Shown here piece after piece: positions 1-7,963 of a DNA stretch of 18,165 nucleotides. Positions within the stretch are counted from its first letter, which is position 1; every line of letters begins with the position of its first letter. Under the pieces are notes generated by a model that searched no databases, was not told the origin of the DNA, and saw nothing but the letters and a program-made list of their open reading frames with translations. Source of the stretch: JACPLA01 sp035291905 (GTDB lineage: Bacteria; Bacteroidota; Ignavibacteria; UBA10030); assembly GCA_035291905.1 (NCBI GenBank), contig DATDRF010000160.1, positions 1-18,165 of the forward strand. Reading direction: 5' to 3'. The position numbers and the translations under genes are program-made.

Positions 1-698
1 AGACGCCGGAGGCAGCGAGAAAACTGTCAGTGTGGAAGGATGCGATGCTTGCTTCCATGATCAAGAGCCGACTGGCCGCTTCCGCCGAAGTTTCTGATTG
101 GGATATCTGGATGTACCTGAGTTCACGGGAGTCGGTGAAGGCTCCTTCTGTTACAATTCGGGAGTTATGGTCTTCATCTCTCTCGAGGATTCAGGAGGCC
201 GTCGAAGGTCTGCATCAAGGGAAGACGTTCGAAGAGATGGTTCGCGAATATTCGGAAGAGACAGGAGAAGGGAAAGGCGGCCTCGTGACCATGTCGATGA
301 CGAGCCGGGCGCCCATAGGGCATATCGCTTTCTCTCTATCTCCGGGCAAGATCCATGGCCCCCTCAAGGTCGGAGAGAGGTTCCTTCTTTTCCAGGTTGT
401 CGGGAAGGACACGTTGACAATGCGACAGGCCGGACTGACGGACGAGCAGGTTTACAAAACCAGAGAAGAGCTCCGCCGCATGAAGCAGCGGAGATCGTTG
501 AACCAGTTTCTTGCGGCAGAGGGGAAGAAGAGGGGATTCACCCTCTTTCAGGATCAGCTGGAGAAGGTTCAGGTCTCAGCGATACCAATGATGTCTTTTC
601 GGATTCTCGGATTCGGGGGGCGGATGATGGAAGTCCCGTTTATAGACAGACAGGTCGAGTGGCTTGACACGGATGTACCGGGGGAGATGATCCCTTGA
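1..698 (+). CDS. PpiC/SurA-type peptidyl-prolyl cis-trans isomerase, 5' partial
   Basis: The frame is open to the left edge (first full codon at 3), so the N-terminus lies outside the window; the GTG at 30 is probably internal. A parvulin (PpiC rotamase) domain is recognisable. Numbering from the GTG codon, a helix with the pattern GKTFEEMVREYSEETG (64-79) is followed by GKGGLVTM (81-88), then FSLSPGKIHGPLKVGERF (101-118) and LFQVVGK (120-126). This is the usual order of the fold. The family isomerises X-Pro bonds and commonly helps outer-membrane or secreted proteins fold in the periplasm. A tail of about 95 residues follows, including GFGGRMMEVP near residue 195, with no assigned function. 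It is convergent with the next gene, 22 bp away. The family call is firm; the cellular location cannot be read because the signal region is missing. Confidence 0.82.
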   Translation, partial: TPEAARKLSVWKDAMLASMIKSRLAASAEVSDWDIWMYLSSRESVKAPSVTIRELWSSSLSRIQEAVEGLHQGKTFEEMVREYSEETGEGKGGLVTMSMTSRAPIGHIAFSLSPGKIHGPLKVGERFLLFQVVGKDTLTMRQAGLTDEQVYKTREELRRMKQRRSLNQFLAAEGKKRGFTLFQDQLEKVQVSAIPMMSFRILGFGGRMMEVPFIDRQVEWLDTDVPGEMIP

Positions 699-720
699 GC
701 GGCACGCAAACGGTCGATGG

Positions 721-2739
721 CTAACGGGACGGGGGCTGGCGGGAAGAGAGCTCTTTGACGCGCTTCAGGAGCTCATTGGCCTGCCGGTTTGCCGGATTCT
801 CGAGAAGCAGTCTCTCCAGAAGTCTCACTGCTGAGTCAGGATTGTTTGATTGCAGATAGGCAAGGGCGAGAAGATAGCCGTTCTCATCTCGTTCTTGAGG
901 GCTTTGCGGAAACTTCGCCAATCGTTCGTAATGCGTTACGGCGTCGCCTGAGCGGCCTGATCGAAGTGCAATATCGCCCAGGGCCCTTGAAGCTAGAGGA
1001 GTCTCTTCCACACTCTGTGATGCGAGCAGCGTCTGCCTGGCCAGGCCAATCAGGTTCCGGTCGATCTGCAGGCGGGCGAGTCGAAGATAGGCCCGCACGT
1101 CGAGCGGAATTTGGTTGACGATCGTTCTGTATTCATGTTCTGCTTTTTCAATTTCATTGCGCCCCTCGTAGTATGCGGCCGCCTCTTCGTGCGCTTTTTT
1201 CCAGTTCAGGATTCCCCGCGTCGCTCGTTCCGCAATTGACCGTAGCGTATCTTTTTGGGGGACCGAATCGACAATGGGATATTGATCCTTGAACGGCCAT
1301 CCGGATGTAAGTACAGCCGTTCTGCGCTCAGCGATCATTTCGTCGAGTTCCGTCAGGTGCCGATGAGCCCAAAGCGTTTCATCGGAAATGGTGTCGTTCG
1401 ATGCCCATTCTTCCGGAGATGCCAGAATTCCCATCTCACGCACGGCTCCTGCATAAGCCTTTGCCATGAGAAAATAGCCGCGTGCATTGGGGTGCAGGTG
1501 TTCTGTGATCAGGGTGTTCCCGATAAGCCCGTAGGGCGAAGATTCCGCAAAGAGAAGCTCCATTTCCACAACGCCTACCGAGGGAAGATCCTTGAGTGCG
1601 AGAAGTGACTCGTTGAAATCTGAGCTCATCCGAAATCGCAGCCGGTCGTAGTCACGCGCGCGTACGAATTGAATTTTGGCCGAATCATACTCCCGCGACG
1701 CCTCGTAGCATCGGCCAAGCAGATAATGCGCTTCTGCGTATAAGCTGTCATAGGATAGGATGCGTCTGAGAGTGTCCTTTGCCTGGGCAATCTTGGAATC
1801 TAAGAGGGCGGCTCGGGCATTGGAGATGGCGCGCATGAAGGATTCGCGTGCCTGAGCTGGGGCGTATTCGGCGCTCGATGAAACAAACGGAGATTGATCT
1901 TTCAAGTTTGAGACTTGTGTACCGAAGAGAATAGGTATGGAATTGTTCCCAGAAAGGGAAACGGTCGCCGAAATATTATCTCTAAAGGCGGCCAGGGCTT
2001 CCTGATAGCGGGCATCGCCATACGGGATATACTGCCCGCGTGAAAGCTGCTCCATCATTGTCCCCGTGCGCGAAGTGGTAGGCTTCTCCTTCCCAAACCA
2101 TCCTGAAACGGAGCGGAGTACATCGCGGATCAGCTGGAATGTTCGGAGATGTACGAGCCTGAGGTAGAGCAGCGATGACCACCGCGATGTTCCGGCAGAC
2201 TCGTGCGACGCGACTCCAAGAGCTCCGTAGAACTCGTTGTGGCCATCGTATACCAGAAGAAGGTCGGGCTCGTAGGAAACGACATCGCCGGCCATATCCA
2301 GTACAGTGTAGCTGTTTGTTGCCGTCATCCCCAGGTTGATGATTTCGATCTTCTTGGCCGGAAAGGTTGCCTGGAGTCTGTCTCGGAGGAACGAAGAGAA
2401 GGAGCCATTGTACCAATAAGGATACCCAACAGTCGTGCTGCCGCCAAGGCAGAAGATCCGAAATGTCCCCTCGGGCTTTGGCATGAGGAAATACTCAGGA
2501 GAAGTCGTCGGATTGAAATCGACCTGATTGAAATACCTGTTCTTGACCGCAGGGTTCATGGTGAGGTATTCTTTTCCTGCGATCGTCTCGGGTGTGAAGA
2601 GTGAGAGATCGGGTCCGTATTCTGCAACCCGCAGAATGAGCTCAAGAGCGACAAAGAACAAGAGGGGCGGAATGATCAGAAAGAGCGAAAAGAAGATGCG
2701 TTTTCGTGTAGAGAGCTGCTGCGGCGTTGTTGTCGACAA
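721..2739 (-). CDS. Membrane-anchored SGNH/GDSL hydrolase with TPR-like repeats
   Basis: This 672-aa protein begins with a short basic N-terminus and one hydrophobic segment (about 15-37), fitting an inner-membrane anchor. SGNH blocks are visible: LGGSTTVG with the nucleophile Ser101, NLGMT with Gly137, DGHNEF with Asn168, and TEHLHPN with catalytic His416 and a probable acidic partner Glu413. Such enzymes are esterases or acyltransferases, often acting on O-acetylated glycans. TPR-like helical pairs lie at about 300-366, inside the hydrolase domain, and again at about 515-655 in the C-terminal half. The only start that keeps the anchor is TTG at 2739; the first internal Met is residue 61. 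An AAGGA sits about 12 nt upstream of that TTG. A Bacteroidota-like TAnnTTT box on the minus strand (2781-2790) is a weak promoter candidate. It is divergent from the carbamoyltransferase operon. The substrate is unknown. Confidence 0.85.
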   Translation of the reverse strand: MSTTTPQQLSTRKRIFFSLFLIIPPLLFFVALELILRVAEYGPDLSLFTPETIAGKEYLTMNPAVKNRYFNQVDFNPTTSPEYFLMPKPEGTFRIFCLGGSTTVGYPYWYNGSFSSFLRDRLQATFPAKKIEIINLGMTATNSYTVLDMAGDVVSYEPDLLLVYDGHNEFYGALGVASHESAGTSRWSSLLYLRLVHLRTFQLIRDVLRSVSGWFGKEKPTTSRTGTMMEQLSRGQYIPYGDARYQEALAAFRDNISATVSLSGNNSIPILFGTQVSNLKDQSPFVSSSAEYAPAQARESFMRAISNARAALLDSKIAQAKDTLRRILSYDSLYAEAHYLLGRCYEASREYDSAKIQFVRARDYDRLRFRMSSDFNESLLALKDLPSVGVVEMELLFAESSPYGLIGNTLITEHLHPNARGYFLMAKAYAGAVREMGILASPEEWASNDTISDETLWAHRHLTELDEMIAERRTAVLTSGWPFKDQYPIVDSVPQKDTLRSIAERATRGILNWKKAHEEAAAYYEGRNEIEKAEHEYRTIVNQIPLDVRAYLRLARLQIDRNLIGLARQTLLASQSVEETPLASRALGDIALRSGRSGDAVTHYERLAKFPQSPQERDENGYLLALAYLQSNNPDSAVRLLERLLLENPANRQANELLKRVKELSSRQPPSR

Positions 2740-2829
2740 AAGAAATGGGTCCTTGGAGGATTCGTGAGTAGGAGAAACTTCAAAAAGGTACGATTTTCTG
2801 CCTAAAAGAAAAACCCAATCGCCAACTCA

Positions 2830-2853
2830 CCACGAACCGCTTAACCACGAACC
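2830..2853. repeat. Two direct copies of CCACGAACC
   Basis: CCACGAACC occurs at 2830-2838 and 2845-2853, 15 bp apart, separated by gcttaa. It lies in the divergent intergenic region just upstream of the candidate operon promoter. It could be an operator for a dimeric regulator, or a remnant of a dispersed intergenic repeat of the CACGAA type. The sequence alone does not decide. Confidence 0.5.
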
Positions 2854-2861
2854 TGTCTTCT

Positions 2862-2890
2862 TTGCAACTCCATTCCCTTTTCGGTATATT
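2862..2890 (+). promoter_or_regulatory. Candidate sigma-70-type promoter for the 2989-17365 gene run
   Basis: TTGCAA (2862-2867) and TATATT (2885-2890) are separated by exactly 17 bp. Transcription would start near 2897, leaving a leader of about 90 nt before the first gene at 2989. This is the only recognisable promoter-like pair before the long plus-strand gene run. It is a prediction from sequence only, and in Bacteroidota-like lineages the consensus may differ. Confidence 0.45.
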
Positions 2891-2988
2891 CATCCCGTGA
2901 ATGATATGACAAATGAGGCCGACAAAGACCGAAGAGCCGGTCATTCGACTGTATTTCCTCTCAATATCCTCCCTCTGCTTTCTTAAGA

Positions 2989-3237
2989 ATGAACTTCCTG
3001 AAATCAATTGGCTCAAAGCTGTACAAAGGATGGATGGCCTTTGCTCGTGGGCTTGCGGTGGTAAACACCATCCTCATCCTTAGTATCGTCTACCTATTTC
3101 TTATCGGGCCTTCCTGGTTCATCATGAAGATCAGGGGAAAGGACCTTCTCGACAGAAGATCAGGACCGGAGCCGACGTTCTGGAAGGAGAAGGAGCCGAT
3201 AAAACACACTCTGGAACAGAGCAAGCGGCAATTCTAG
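2989..3237 (+). CDS. Small membrane protein, SxtJ-like (C-terminal part)
   Basis: The product has 82 aa with one strong hydrophobic stretch (about 21-46: VVNTILILSIVYLFLIGPSW), followed by IMKIRGKDLLDRR and a charged tail. The pattern of a hydrophobic segment running into a basic [LI]MK[IL]xGKDxL motif resembles, from memory, the last part of SxtJ-type proteins that accompany carbamoyltransferases in the saxitoxin cluster and elsewhere. It is much shorter than SxtJ (about 130-150 aa), so it may be a truncated or minimal version, or an unrelated small membrane protein. The carbamoyltransferase starts 9 bp downstream, which supports functional association. No strong Shine-Dalgarno is seen before the ATG. 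No enzymatic role can be assigned. Confidence 0.7.
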   Translation: MNFLKSIGSKLYKGWMAFARGLAVVNTILILSIVYLFLIGPSWFIMKIRGKDLLDRRSGPEPTFWKEKEPIKHTLEQSKRQF

Positions 3238-3246
3238 GACAGCACG

Positions 3247-4986
3247 ATGGTCATTCTGGGAATATCCTGTTTCTACCATGACGCTGCCGCAGCGCTGGTG
3301 CGTGACGGCGTGCTGGTGGCGGCTGCCCAGGAAGAACGCTTCACCCGGAAGAAGCACGACCAGGATTTCCCGATCAATGCGATCCGCGCCTGCCTGAATC
3401 AGGAAGCCCTCGACCCGGTGCAGGTCGACTACATTGTCTTCTATGACAAGCCCTTCATCAAATTTGAAAGAATTCTCTCCACCTACATTGCCACATTTCC
3501 TCGAAGCTTTCCATCATTCCTGAAAGCGCTTCCAATCTGGATCAAGGAGAAAATGTGGATTCCGCAGACGATCAAGAAGGACCTCAACTACGAAGGGGAA
3601 ATCCTCTTTACGGAGCATCATCTTTCCCATGCCGCAAGCGCCTTCCTTGTTTCACCTTTTGAAGAAGCCGCAATCCTGACCATCGACGGAGTGGGGGAAT
3701 GGGAAACCTCGACGTTTGGCACGGGCCGTGGCAACACGATCAACCTTGAAAAATGCACACATTTTCCGCATTCTCTTGGCCTTCTGTATTCCGCGTTTAC
3801 GTACTATCTGGGCTTTAAGGTAAATAGTGCCGAATATAAGGTTATGGGACTTGCGCCGTACGGTGAACCCAGATTCTATGACCTGATCATGAATAACCTC
3901 GTTTCGGTGAAGGAAGACGGAAGTTTCAAGATCAACATGAAATACTTCACGTTTGACTATGGGCTCACCATGACCGGCAAGTTGTTCGAGCGGCTCTTCG
4001 GTGAGCCTCGCCGCGAGTCTGAGTCACCCCTTACTCAATTCTACAAAGATGTTGCAGCATCACTTCAAAAAGTAACGGACACAATCGTTATTCGGATGGC
4101 TCGCCATATCGAACGCGAGACGGGCATGAAGCATCTCTGCATGGCCGGAGGTGTGGCCCTGAACTGTGTCTCGAACAGCAAGATCTACGAGAACACGTCA
4201 TTCAAAGAGATTTTTGTTCAGCCTGCGGCGGGGGATGCAGGAGGCGCCGTGGGAGCTGCTTTCTATGTTCACAACACGCTGCTGAACAATCCCCGAACCT
4301 TCGTTATGAAGGATGTCTTTCTTGGTCCCGAATACTCCGACACATTTGTTGAGCAGTTTCTTCTGAAGAAGAAGATCCCTTATCGAAAACTGGATCGGCA
4401 GGCTCTCCTTCAGGAAACGGCCGGACGTATTGCTGCGCAGGAAGTGGTGGGCTGGTTTCAGGGACGAATGGAATTCGGCCCGAGGTCTCTGGGGAGCCGG
4501 AGCATTCTGGCCGATCCGCGAAATCCGAAAAACCAGTCAATCGTCAATTTGAAAATAAAATTCAGGGAGAGTTTTCGGCCCTTTGCCCCGGCGGTTCTCG
4601 AAGACAAGGTATCAAATCACTTTGAGTGGAATCGGCCGAGCCCTTTCATGCTTTTTGTTGCCACGGTTTCCGGGAACAATCGCACCATTCCGGCTGTGAC
4701 CCACGTTGACGGTTCTGCGCGTTTGCAGACAATCGCAAGGGACCAGCATCCGCTCTTCTATGATCTGATCAGCGAATTTGACCGTCAAACCGGATGTCCC
4801 GTCCTCATTAACACCTCGTTCAACGTTCGGGGAGAACCGATCGTTTGCACCCCCGAGGATGCCTGGCGTTGTTTCATGCGGACTGAAATGGATTGCCTCG
4901 TCATGGGGAGCTTTCTCCTGGACAAGAAGGAAATGAAGGAAGTGAATCGGGAGGAATTGCTGCAGGAAGTATTTGAACCGGATTAG
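3247..4986 (+). CDS. Carbamoyltransferase, NodU/CmcH/TobZ family
   Basis: At 579 aa this is full length for O-carbamoyltransferases that use carbamoyl phosphate and ATP to carbamoylate a hydroxyl, usually on a sugar or antibiotic, via carbamoyl-adenylate. The N-terminal Kae1-like domain opens with ILGISCFYHDAAAAL (His11). Its metal site is TEHHLSHAAS (His124, His128), with TIDGVGEWE (Asp147), CMAGGVALNC (298-307) and AAGDAGGAVG (Asp330). The C-terminal YrdC-like domain carries GRMEFGPRSLGSRSILADPR (406-425), FRPFAPAVLE (443-452) and INTSFNVRGEPI (521-532). All key residues of the TobZ-type active sites appear present. The flanking small membrane-protein genes match the setting of carbamoyltransferases in several clusters. 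The acceptor is unknown; nearby LPS genes suggest a surface glycan, which is inference. Confidence 0.95.
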   Translation: MVILGISCFYHDAAAALVRDGVLVAAAQEERFTRKKHDQDFPINAIRACLNQEALDPVQVDYIVFYDKPFIKFERILSTYIATFPRSFPSFLKALPIWIKEKMWIPQTIKKDLNYEGEILFTEHHLSHAASAFLVSPFEEAAILTIDGVGEWETSTFGTGRGNTINLEKCTHFPHSLGLLYSAFTYYLGFKVNSAEYKVMGLAPYGEPRFYDLIMNNLVSVKEDGSFKINMKYFTFDYGLTMTGKLFERLFGEPRRESESPLTQFYKDVAASLQKVTDTIVIRMARHIERETGMKHLCMAGGVALNCVSNSKIYENTSFKEIFVQPAAGDAGGAVGAAFYVHNTLLNNPRTFVMKDVFLGPEYSDTFVEQFLLKKKIPYRKLDRQALLQETAGRIAAQEVVGWFQGRMEFGPRSLGSRSILADPRNPKNQSIVNLKIKFRESFRPFAPAVLEDKVSNHFEWNRPSPFMLFVATVSGNNRTIPAVTHVDGSARLQTIARDQHPLFYDLISEFDRQTGCPVLINTSFNVRGEPIVCTPEDAWRCFMRTEMDCLVMGSFLLDKKEMKEVNREELLQEVFEPD

Positions 4987-4990
4987 GAGG
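4985..4990 (+). promoter_or_regulatory. Shine-Dalgarno AGGAGG for the 59-aa gene
   Basis: AGGAGG lies 5 nt before the ATG at 4996 and overlaps the TAG stop of the carbamoyltransferase gene. It is one of the best ribosome-binding sites in the window and is a main reason for calling the short downstream gene. Confidence 0.8.
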
Positions 4991-4995
4991 GCGCA

Positions 4996-5175
4996 ATGTC
5001 GGTGGTGAAGAACACAAAAGAACGCCTGAAAATCTTCGGCGAGTTGTGGGCGTTCATGCGAGAACGTAAGAAATGGTGGATTGGTCCGATCATTTTTGTT
5101 CTCCTTTTGCTCGGCCTGTTTATCGTCGTGACCCAGGGATCTGCCCTGGCGCCGTTTATTTATACACTCTTCTGA
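4996..5175 (+). CDS. DUF5989-like small membrane protein (SxtK-like)
   Basis: This 59-aa gene is easily missed because of its size. The product begins MSVVKNTKERLKIFGELWAF, then has RERKKWWIGPI and one transmembrane segment (about 30-46), and ends in SALAPFIYTLF. The signature of an amphipathic helix, a K-W-W turn, one hydrophobic span and a terminal aromatic PFIYTLF matches the DUF5989 family as remembered. Members of that family sit beside carbamoyltransferases, with SxtK of the saxitoxin cluster as the comparable protein. A strong AGGAGG precedes the ATG, and the next gene starts 1 nt after its stop. It likely lies in the inner membrane and may anchor or assist the carbamoyltransferase. 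Its function is not known. Confidence 0.85.
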   Translation: MSVVKNTKERLKIFGELWAFMRERKKWWIGPIIFVLLLLGLFIVVTQGSALAPFIYTLF

Positions 5176-5176
5176 A

Positions 5177-7954
5177 ATGAAAAAAGCGATAACAGCCCTT
5201 CTGTTTTTCTGTGCCGCCGCGTCACCGGGACAATCGTCATCGGACAGCGTCTCCTTGACGTTCCGCTATTATGCTTCCCCTTCTCCCACAGTGCATGTTC
5301 CCGGGGAATTCAACAATTGGCAGAATGTTGCCGAAGTTTCTAAAATGGCGTATGACAGCGTATTGAGGTGTTGGGTAAAGACTCTCACATTCAAGATCAA
5401 GGACCCATCGGACGCAAGAAGGACCCAGGGAGATTCCGTGTGGCAATACAAGTTCTTTCCGGAGGGGACGGCCGGCCCCTGGCCTTCCGATCCTCTCAAT
5501 CCTGAAAAAAATCCCACTGATAACAACAATGCGGTTCTCCGGCTTTCCCGCCTGCGCTGGTTTGAGGTTTATGCCCGGGACTCAGGCAGTTACTTGACCC
5601 GGATTGAAGCGAGTGTGATCCATGCAAACAGCGACAGCATTACCTCGGTCAAGTTCGAGGGTTCATCAGTATCGCAGGGGCGAATAACGCTCGATGTTAC
5701 CGATTCACTCAACCGCAGTCTGCGCGTTCTCTCATTCTCCCTTTCCGATTCCGTCTATGCGGATTCTTCCTATCGCCTTGTTGCCAAGAACCAATTGGGC
5801 GATTCGACTGTCCATAAGCATGTAGTATACAAAATCGTCAAAGCGGCGCTTCCTGCATATGCAAAACGAGGGGTGACGCTTCCGGACAGTGGAGCAGGAA
5901 GGGATTCCACGACATTCCGTCTACAGATACCCGACACGAATATTGTCCTGTTGCGCATTGCACCGACAGGGGAGTCCTTGGCGGCGGTTGAACCGGTAGC
6001 GATGAAGCAGAATTTCAGCAGCCTCGATTGGTGGGTCAACATCATGCTTACGCCTGGCACGTATGAATACCTCTATGAACTGTCGGACGGCAGGGGAATC
6101 TACGATCCGTGGGGACGCCAGAATGGCACAATGGGTACACGGTTCACAGTCGGGCCCGAAGGCCTTGCAGCCGACAACTATGGGTGGTCTTCGACGCCAT
6201 ATCAACGGCCGCCCGCCAACAAGCTGGTCCTTTATGAACTGCATCTTCGCGAATTTACGGCGCTGGGACCGTCGCAAGGGAAGTTTACGGATCTCATCCC
6301 GCTGCTCGCGCACTTTAACGACCTCGGTGTGAATGCCATAGAACTCATGCCCATCAACGACTATGGGAATATCGGCTCGTCAAATTCCTTTTCGTGGGGG
6401 TACGATCCGAATCACCACTTCGCCCCCGAGCCCTCGTATGGAACTCCCGCGGAATTCAAAGAACTTGTTGATTCCGCTCATGCTAGGGGAATCGCAGTTG
6501 TTCTCGATATTGTCTTCAATCATCTCAATGATCCCGCCCCCCTCTGGCAGATGGTCCCGGATGAGGTGAAGAATCCATATTTCAAATTCCCGCCGCCTGT
6601 CGATACGAGATCAAACGAGGATGGACTTGTGTTCTTCAAGGATATGGACGTCTGGACGCCGGAGGCCAGGCAATACATTATTGACGTGTTGAAAATGTGG
6701 ATCGACGAGTATCGGGTGGACGGGTTCCGGTACGATTACACTCAGGGAATTGGCTGGAGCATGAATGACACGACCGGCGGAATTCTTGGGTTCACTCGAC
6801 GCATCGACAGTGAATACGGAGGCAGCGTGATTCAGATTGCAGAACATCTGCCGGAAAGTCCCGCACTCATCCGCCACGGCAAACTTACCGGGGGATGGCA
6901 TGACAGTTTCAGGGACAAGATTTTTGACGATGCGAGGTTTCAGAATGTCTCGCTGACAGACTTTGAAAATCTTGTCCTTGGCTTGGTTGCATTTAAGGGG
7001 AACGATGTCCCTGATACACCCTACGTCTATGCGGATCGAACGCAGCCGATAAATCATACGGTCAACCACGATGAGCAATCGTTGGTTTACGAGATGATAA
7101 ACTTTCAGAACGTCGATACGCTGGATGCGCTCTCGAGGGACAAGACCTATGCAGCAATGATGTTCACCTCGCTTGGGATTCCGATGCTCTGGCAGGGAAT
7201 GGAGTGGGGAGAAGCGCGGGGATGGGACGGAATGGACGGCGGAGTTCGAATGTCGTATCGTCCGGTTCGGTTGGATCTCAAATCGACGGAGAGAGGCAAG
7301 GACCAGTTTCGTTGGTACAAGACTCTTGCATACCAGCGGCGCCTGAATCCTGCCCTTTTCGACGGGCGACTAAGAACGCTGTGGCGGTACGATGCCCAAC
7401 GGACGCTTGTTTGGGGGCTGGAAGATACGGTGACTTCTTCGCAGGTCATGGTCCTGGCGAATCTCTCCGGCAGTGATCAGTATGTCACAAATGTCCCATG
7501 GTTGTCGGCCGGCACGTGGTATGAAATCGTAAGCCAGAGTCCTTTCGTTGTTTCAGCTGATACGATTCCCGTTGTCGGTATTCCACGATATAGCGCCATC
7601 GTATATGCAAACAGGACGAACGAGCAGCTGAATATTCCTGTTTCAGTGGATTCAGAGACCGGGCAAAACACACCGTTGTCATTCTCCGTCAGCATGAATT
7701 ATCCGAATCCCTTCAACCCAAGCACGTCGCTTCGATATGACCTTCCCCGGCAGTCCAATGTCCGCATTGAAGTGTTCAACATGATAGGTGAAGTGGTTTC
7801 AGTGATTCTCGATTCCCGAGTCTCCGCCGGGTCGTATACTGTTCGATGGGATGGCATGACTTCGTCCGGCATTCCGGCCAGTTCAGGGATGTACATTGTC
7901 CGTTTTAGCATGGATAATTCGATTGAAACCCGCAAGATTCTCCTGATACGCTAG
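5177..7954 (+). CDS. Secreted multidomain GH13 alpha-glucan enzyme with T9SS sorting domain
   Basis: This 925-aa exported enzyme acts on alpha-1,4/1,6-glucans. A signal peptide spans about 1-20. Next come a CBM48-like domain (about 24-124, with VPGEFNNW at 41-48), an Ig-like module (about 128-222) and a second CBM48-like domain (about 245-335). The GH13 barrel follows (about 348-735), then a beta C-domain. Barrel motifs are ELMPIND, DIVFNH (444-449), GFRYD with nucleophile Asp520, IAEH with Glu556, and VNHD with Asp632. The layout resembles branching enzyme, isoamylase and glycosyltrehalose hydrolase relatives, so exact specificity is open. The last 90 residues form a Por/type IX secretion sorting domain (NYPNPFNPSTS at 841-851, ending TRKILLIR), implying a surface or extracellular location. 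The start lies 1 nt after the previous stop with no Shine-Dalgarno, suggesting coupled translation. Confidence 0.92.
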   Translation: MKKAITALLFFCAAASPGQSSSDSVSLTFRYYASPSPTVHVPGEFNNWQNVAEVSKMAYDSVLRCWVKTLTFKIKDPSDARRTQGDSVWQYKFFPEGTAGPWPSDPLNPEKNPTDNNNAVLRLSRLRWFEVYARDSGSYLTRIEASVIHANSDSITSVKFEGSSVSQGRITLDVTDSLNRSLRVLSFSLSDSVYADSSYRLVAKNQLGDSTVHKHVVYKIVKAALPAYAKRGVTLPDSGAGRDSTTFRLQIPDTNIVLLRIAPTGESLAAVEPVAMKQNFSSLDWWVNIMLTPGTYEYLYELSDGRGIYDPWGRQNGTMGTRFTVGPEGLAADNYGWSSTPYQRPPANKLVLYELHLREFTALGPSQGKFTDLIPLLAHFNDLGVNAIELMPINDYGNIGSSNSFSWGYDPNHHFAPEPSYGTPAEFKELVDSAHARGIAVVLDIVFNHLNDPAPLWQMVPDEVKNPYFKFPPPVDTRSNEDGLVFFKDMDVWTPEARQYIIDVLKMWIDEYRVDGFRYDYTQGIGWSMNDTTGGILGFTRRIDSEYGGSVIQIAEHLPESPALIRHGKLTGGWHDSFRDKIFDDARFQNVSLTDFENLVLGLVAFKGNDVPDTPYVYADRTQPINHTVNHDEQSLVYEMINFQNVDTLDALSRDKTYAAMMFTSLGIPMLWQGMEWGEARGWDGMDGGVRMSYRPVRLDLKSTERGKDQFRWYKTLAYQRRLNPALFDGRLRTLWRYDAQRTLVWGLEDTVTSSQVMVLANLSGSDQYVTNVPWLSAGTWYEIVSQSPFVVSADTIPVVGIPRYSAIVYANRTNEQLNIPVSVDSETGQNTPLSFSVSMNYPNPFNPSTSLRYDLPRQSNVRIEVFNMIGEVVSVILDSRVSAGSYTVRWDGMTSSGIPASSGMYIVRFSMDNSIETRKILLIR

Positions 7955-7963
7955 ACCAGGACT

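Noticed and set aside
98..667. Second plus-strand frame inside the prolyl isomerase gene
   Set aside because: The arginine-rich, low-complexity translation is a frame shadow, while the other frame has a clear PpiC domain.
2927..2942. GACCG/CGGTC inverted repeat in the divergent region
   Set aside because: Only 5 bp arms with a 6-nt loop; not enough to claim an operator or terminator.
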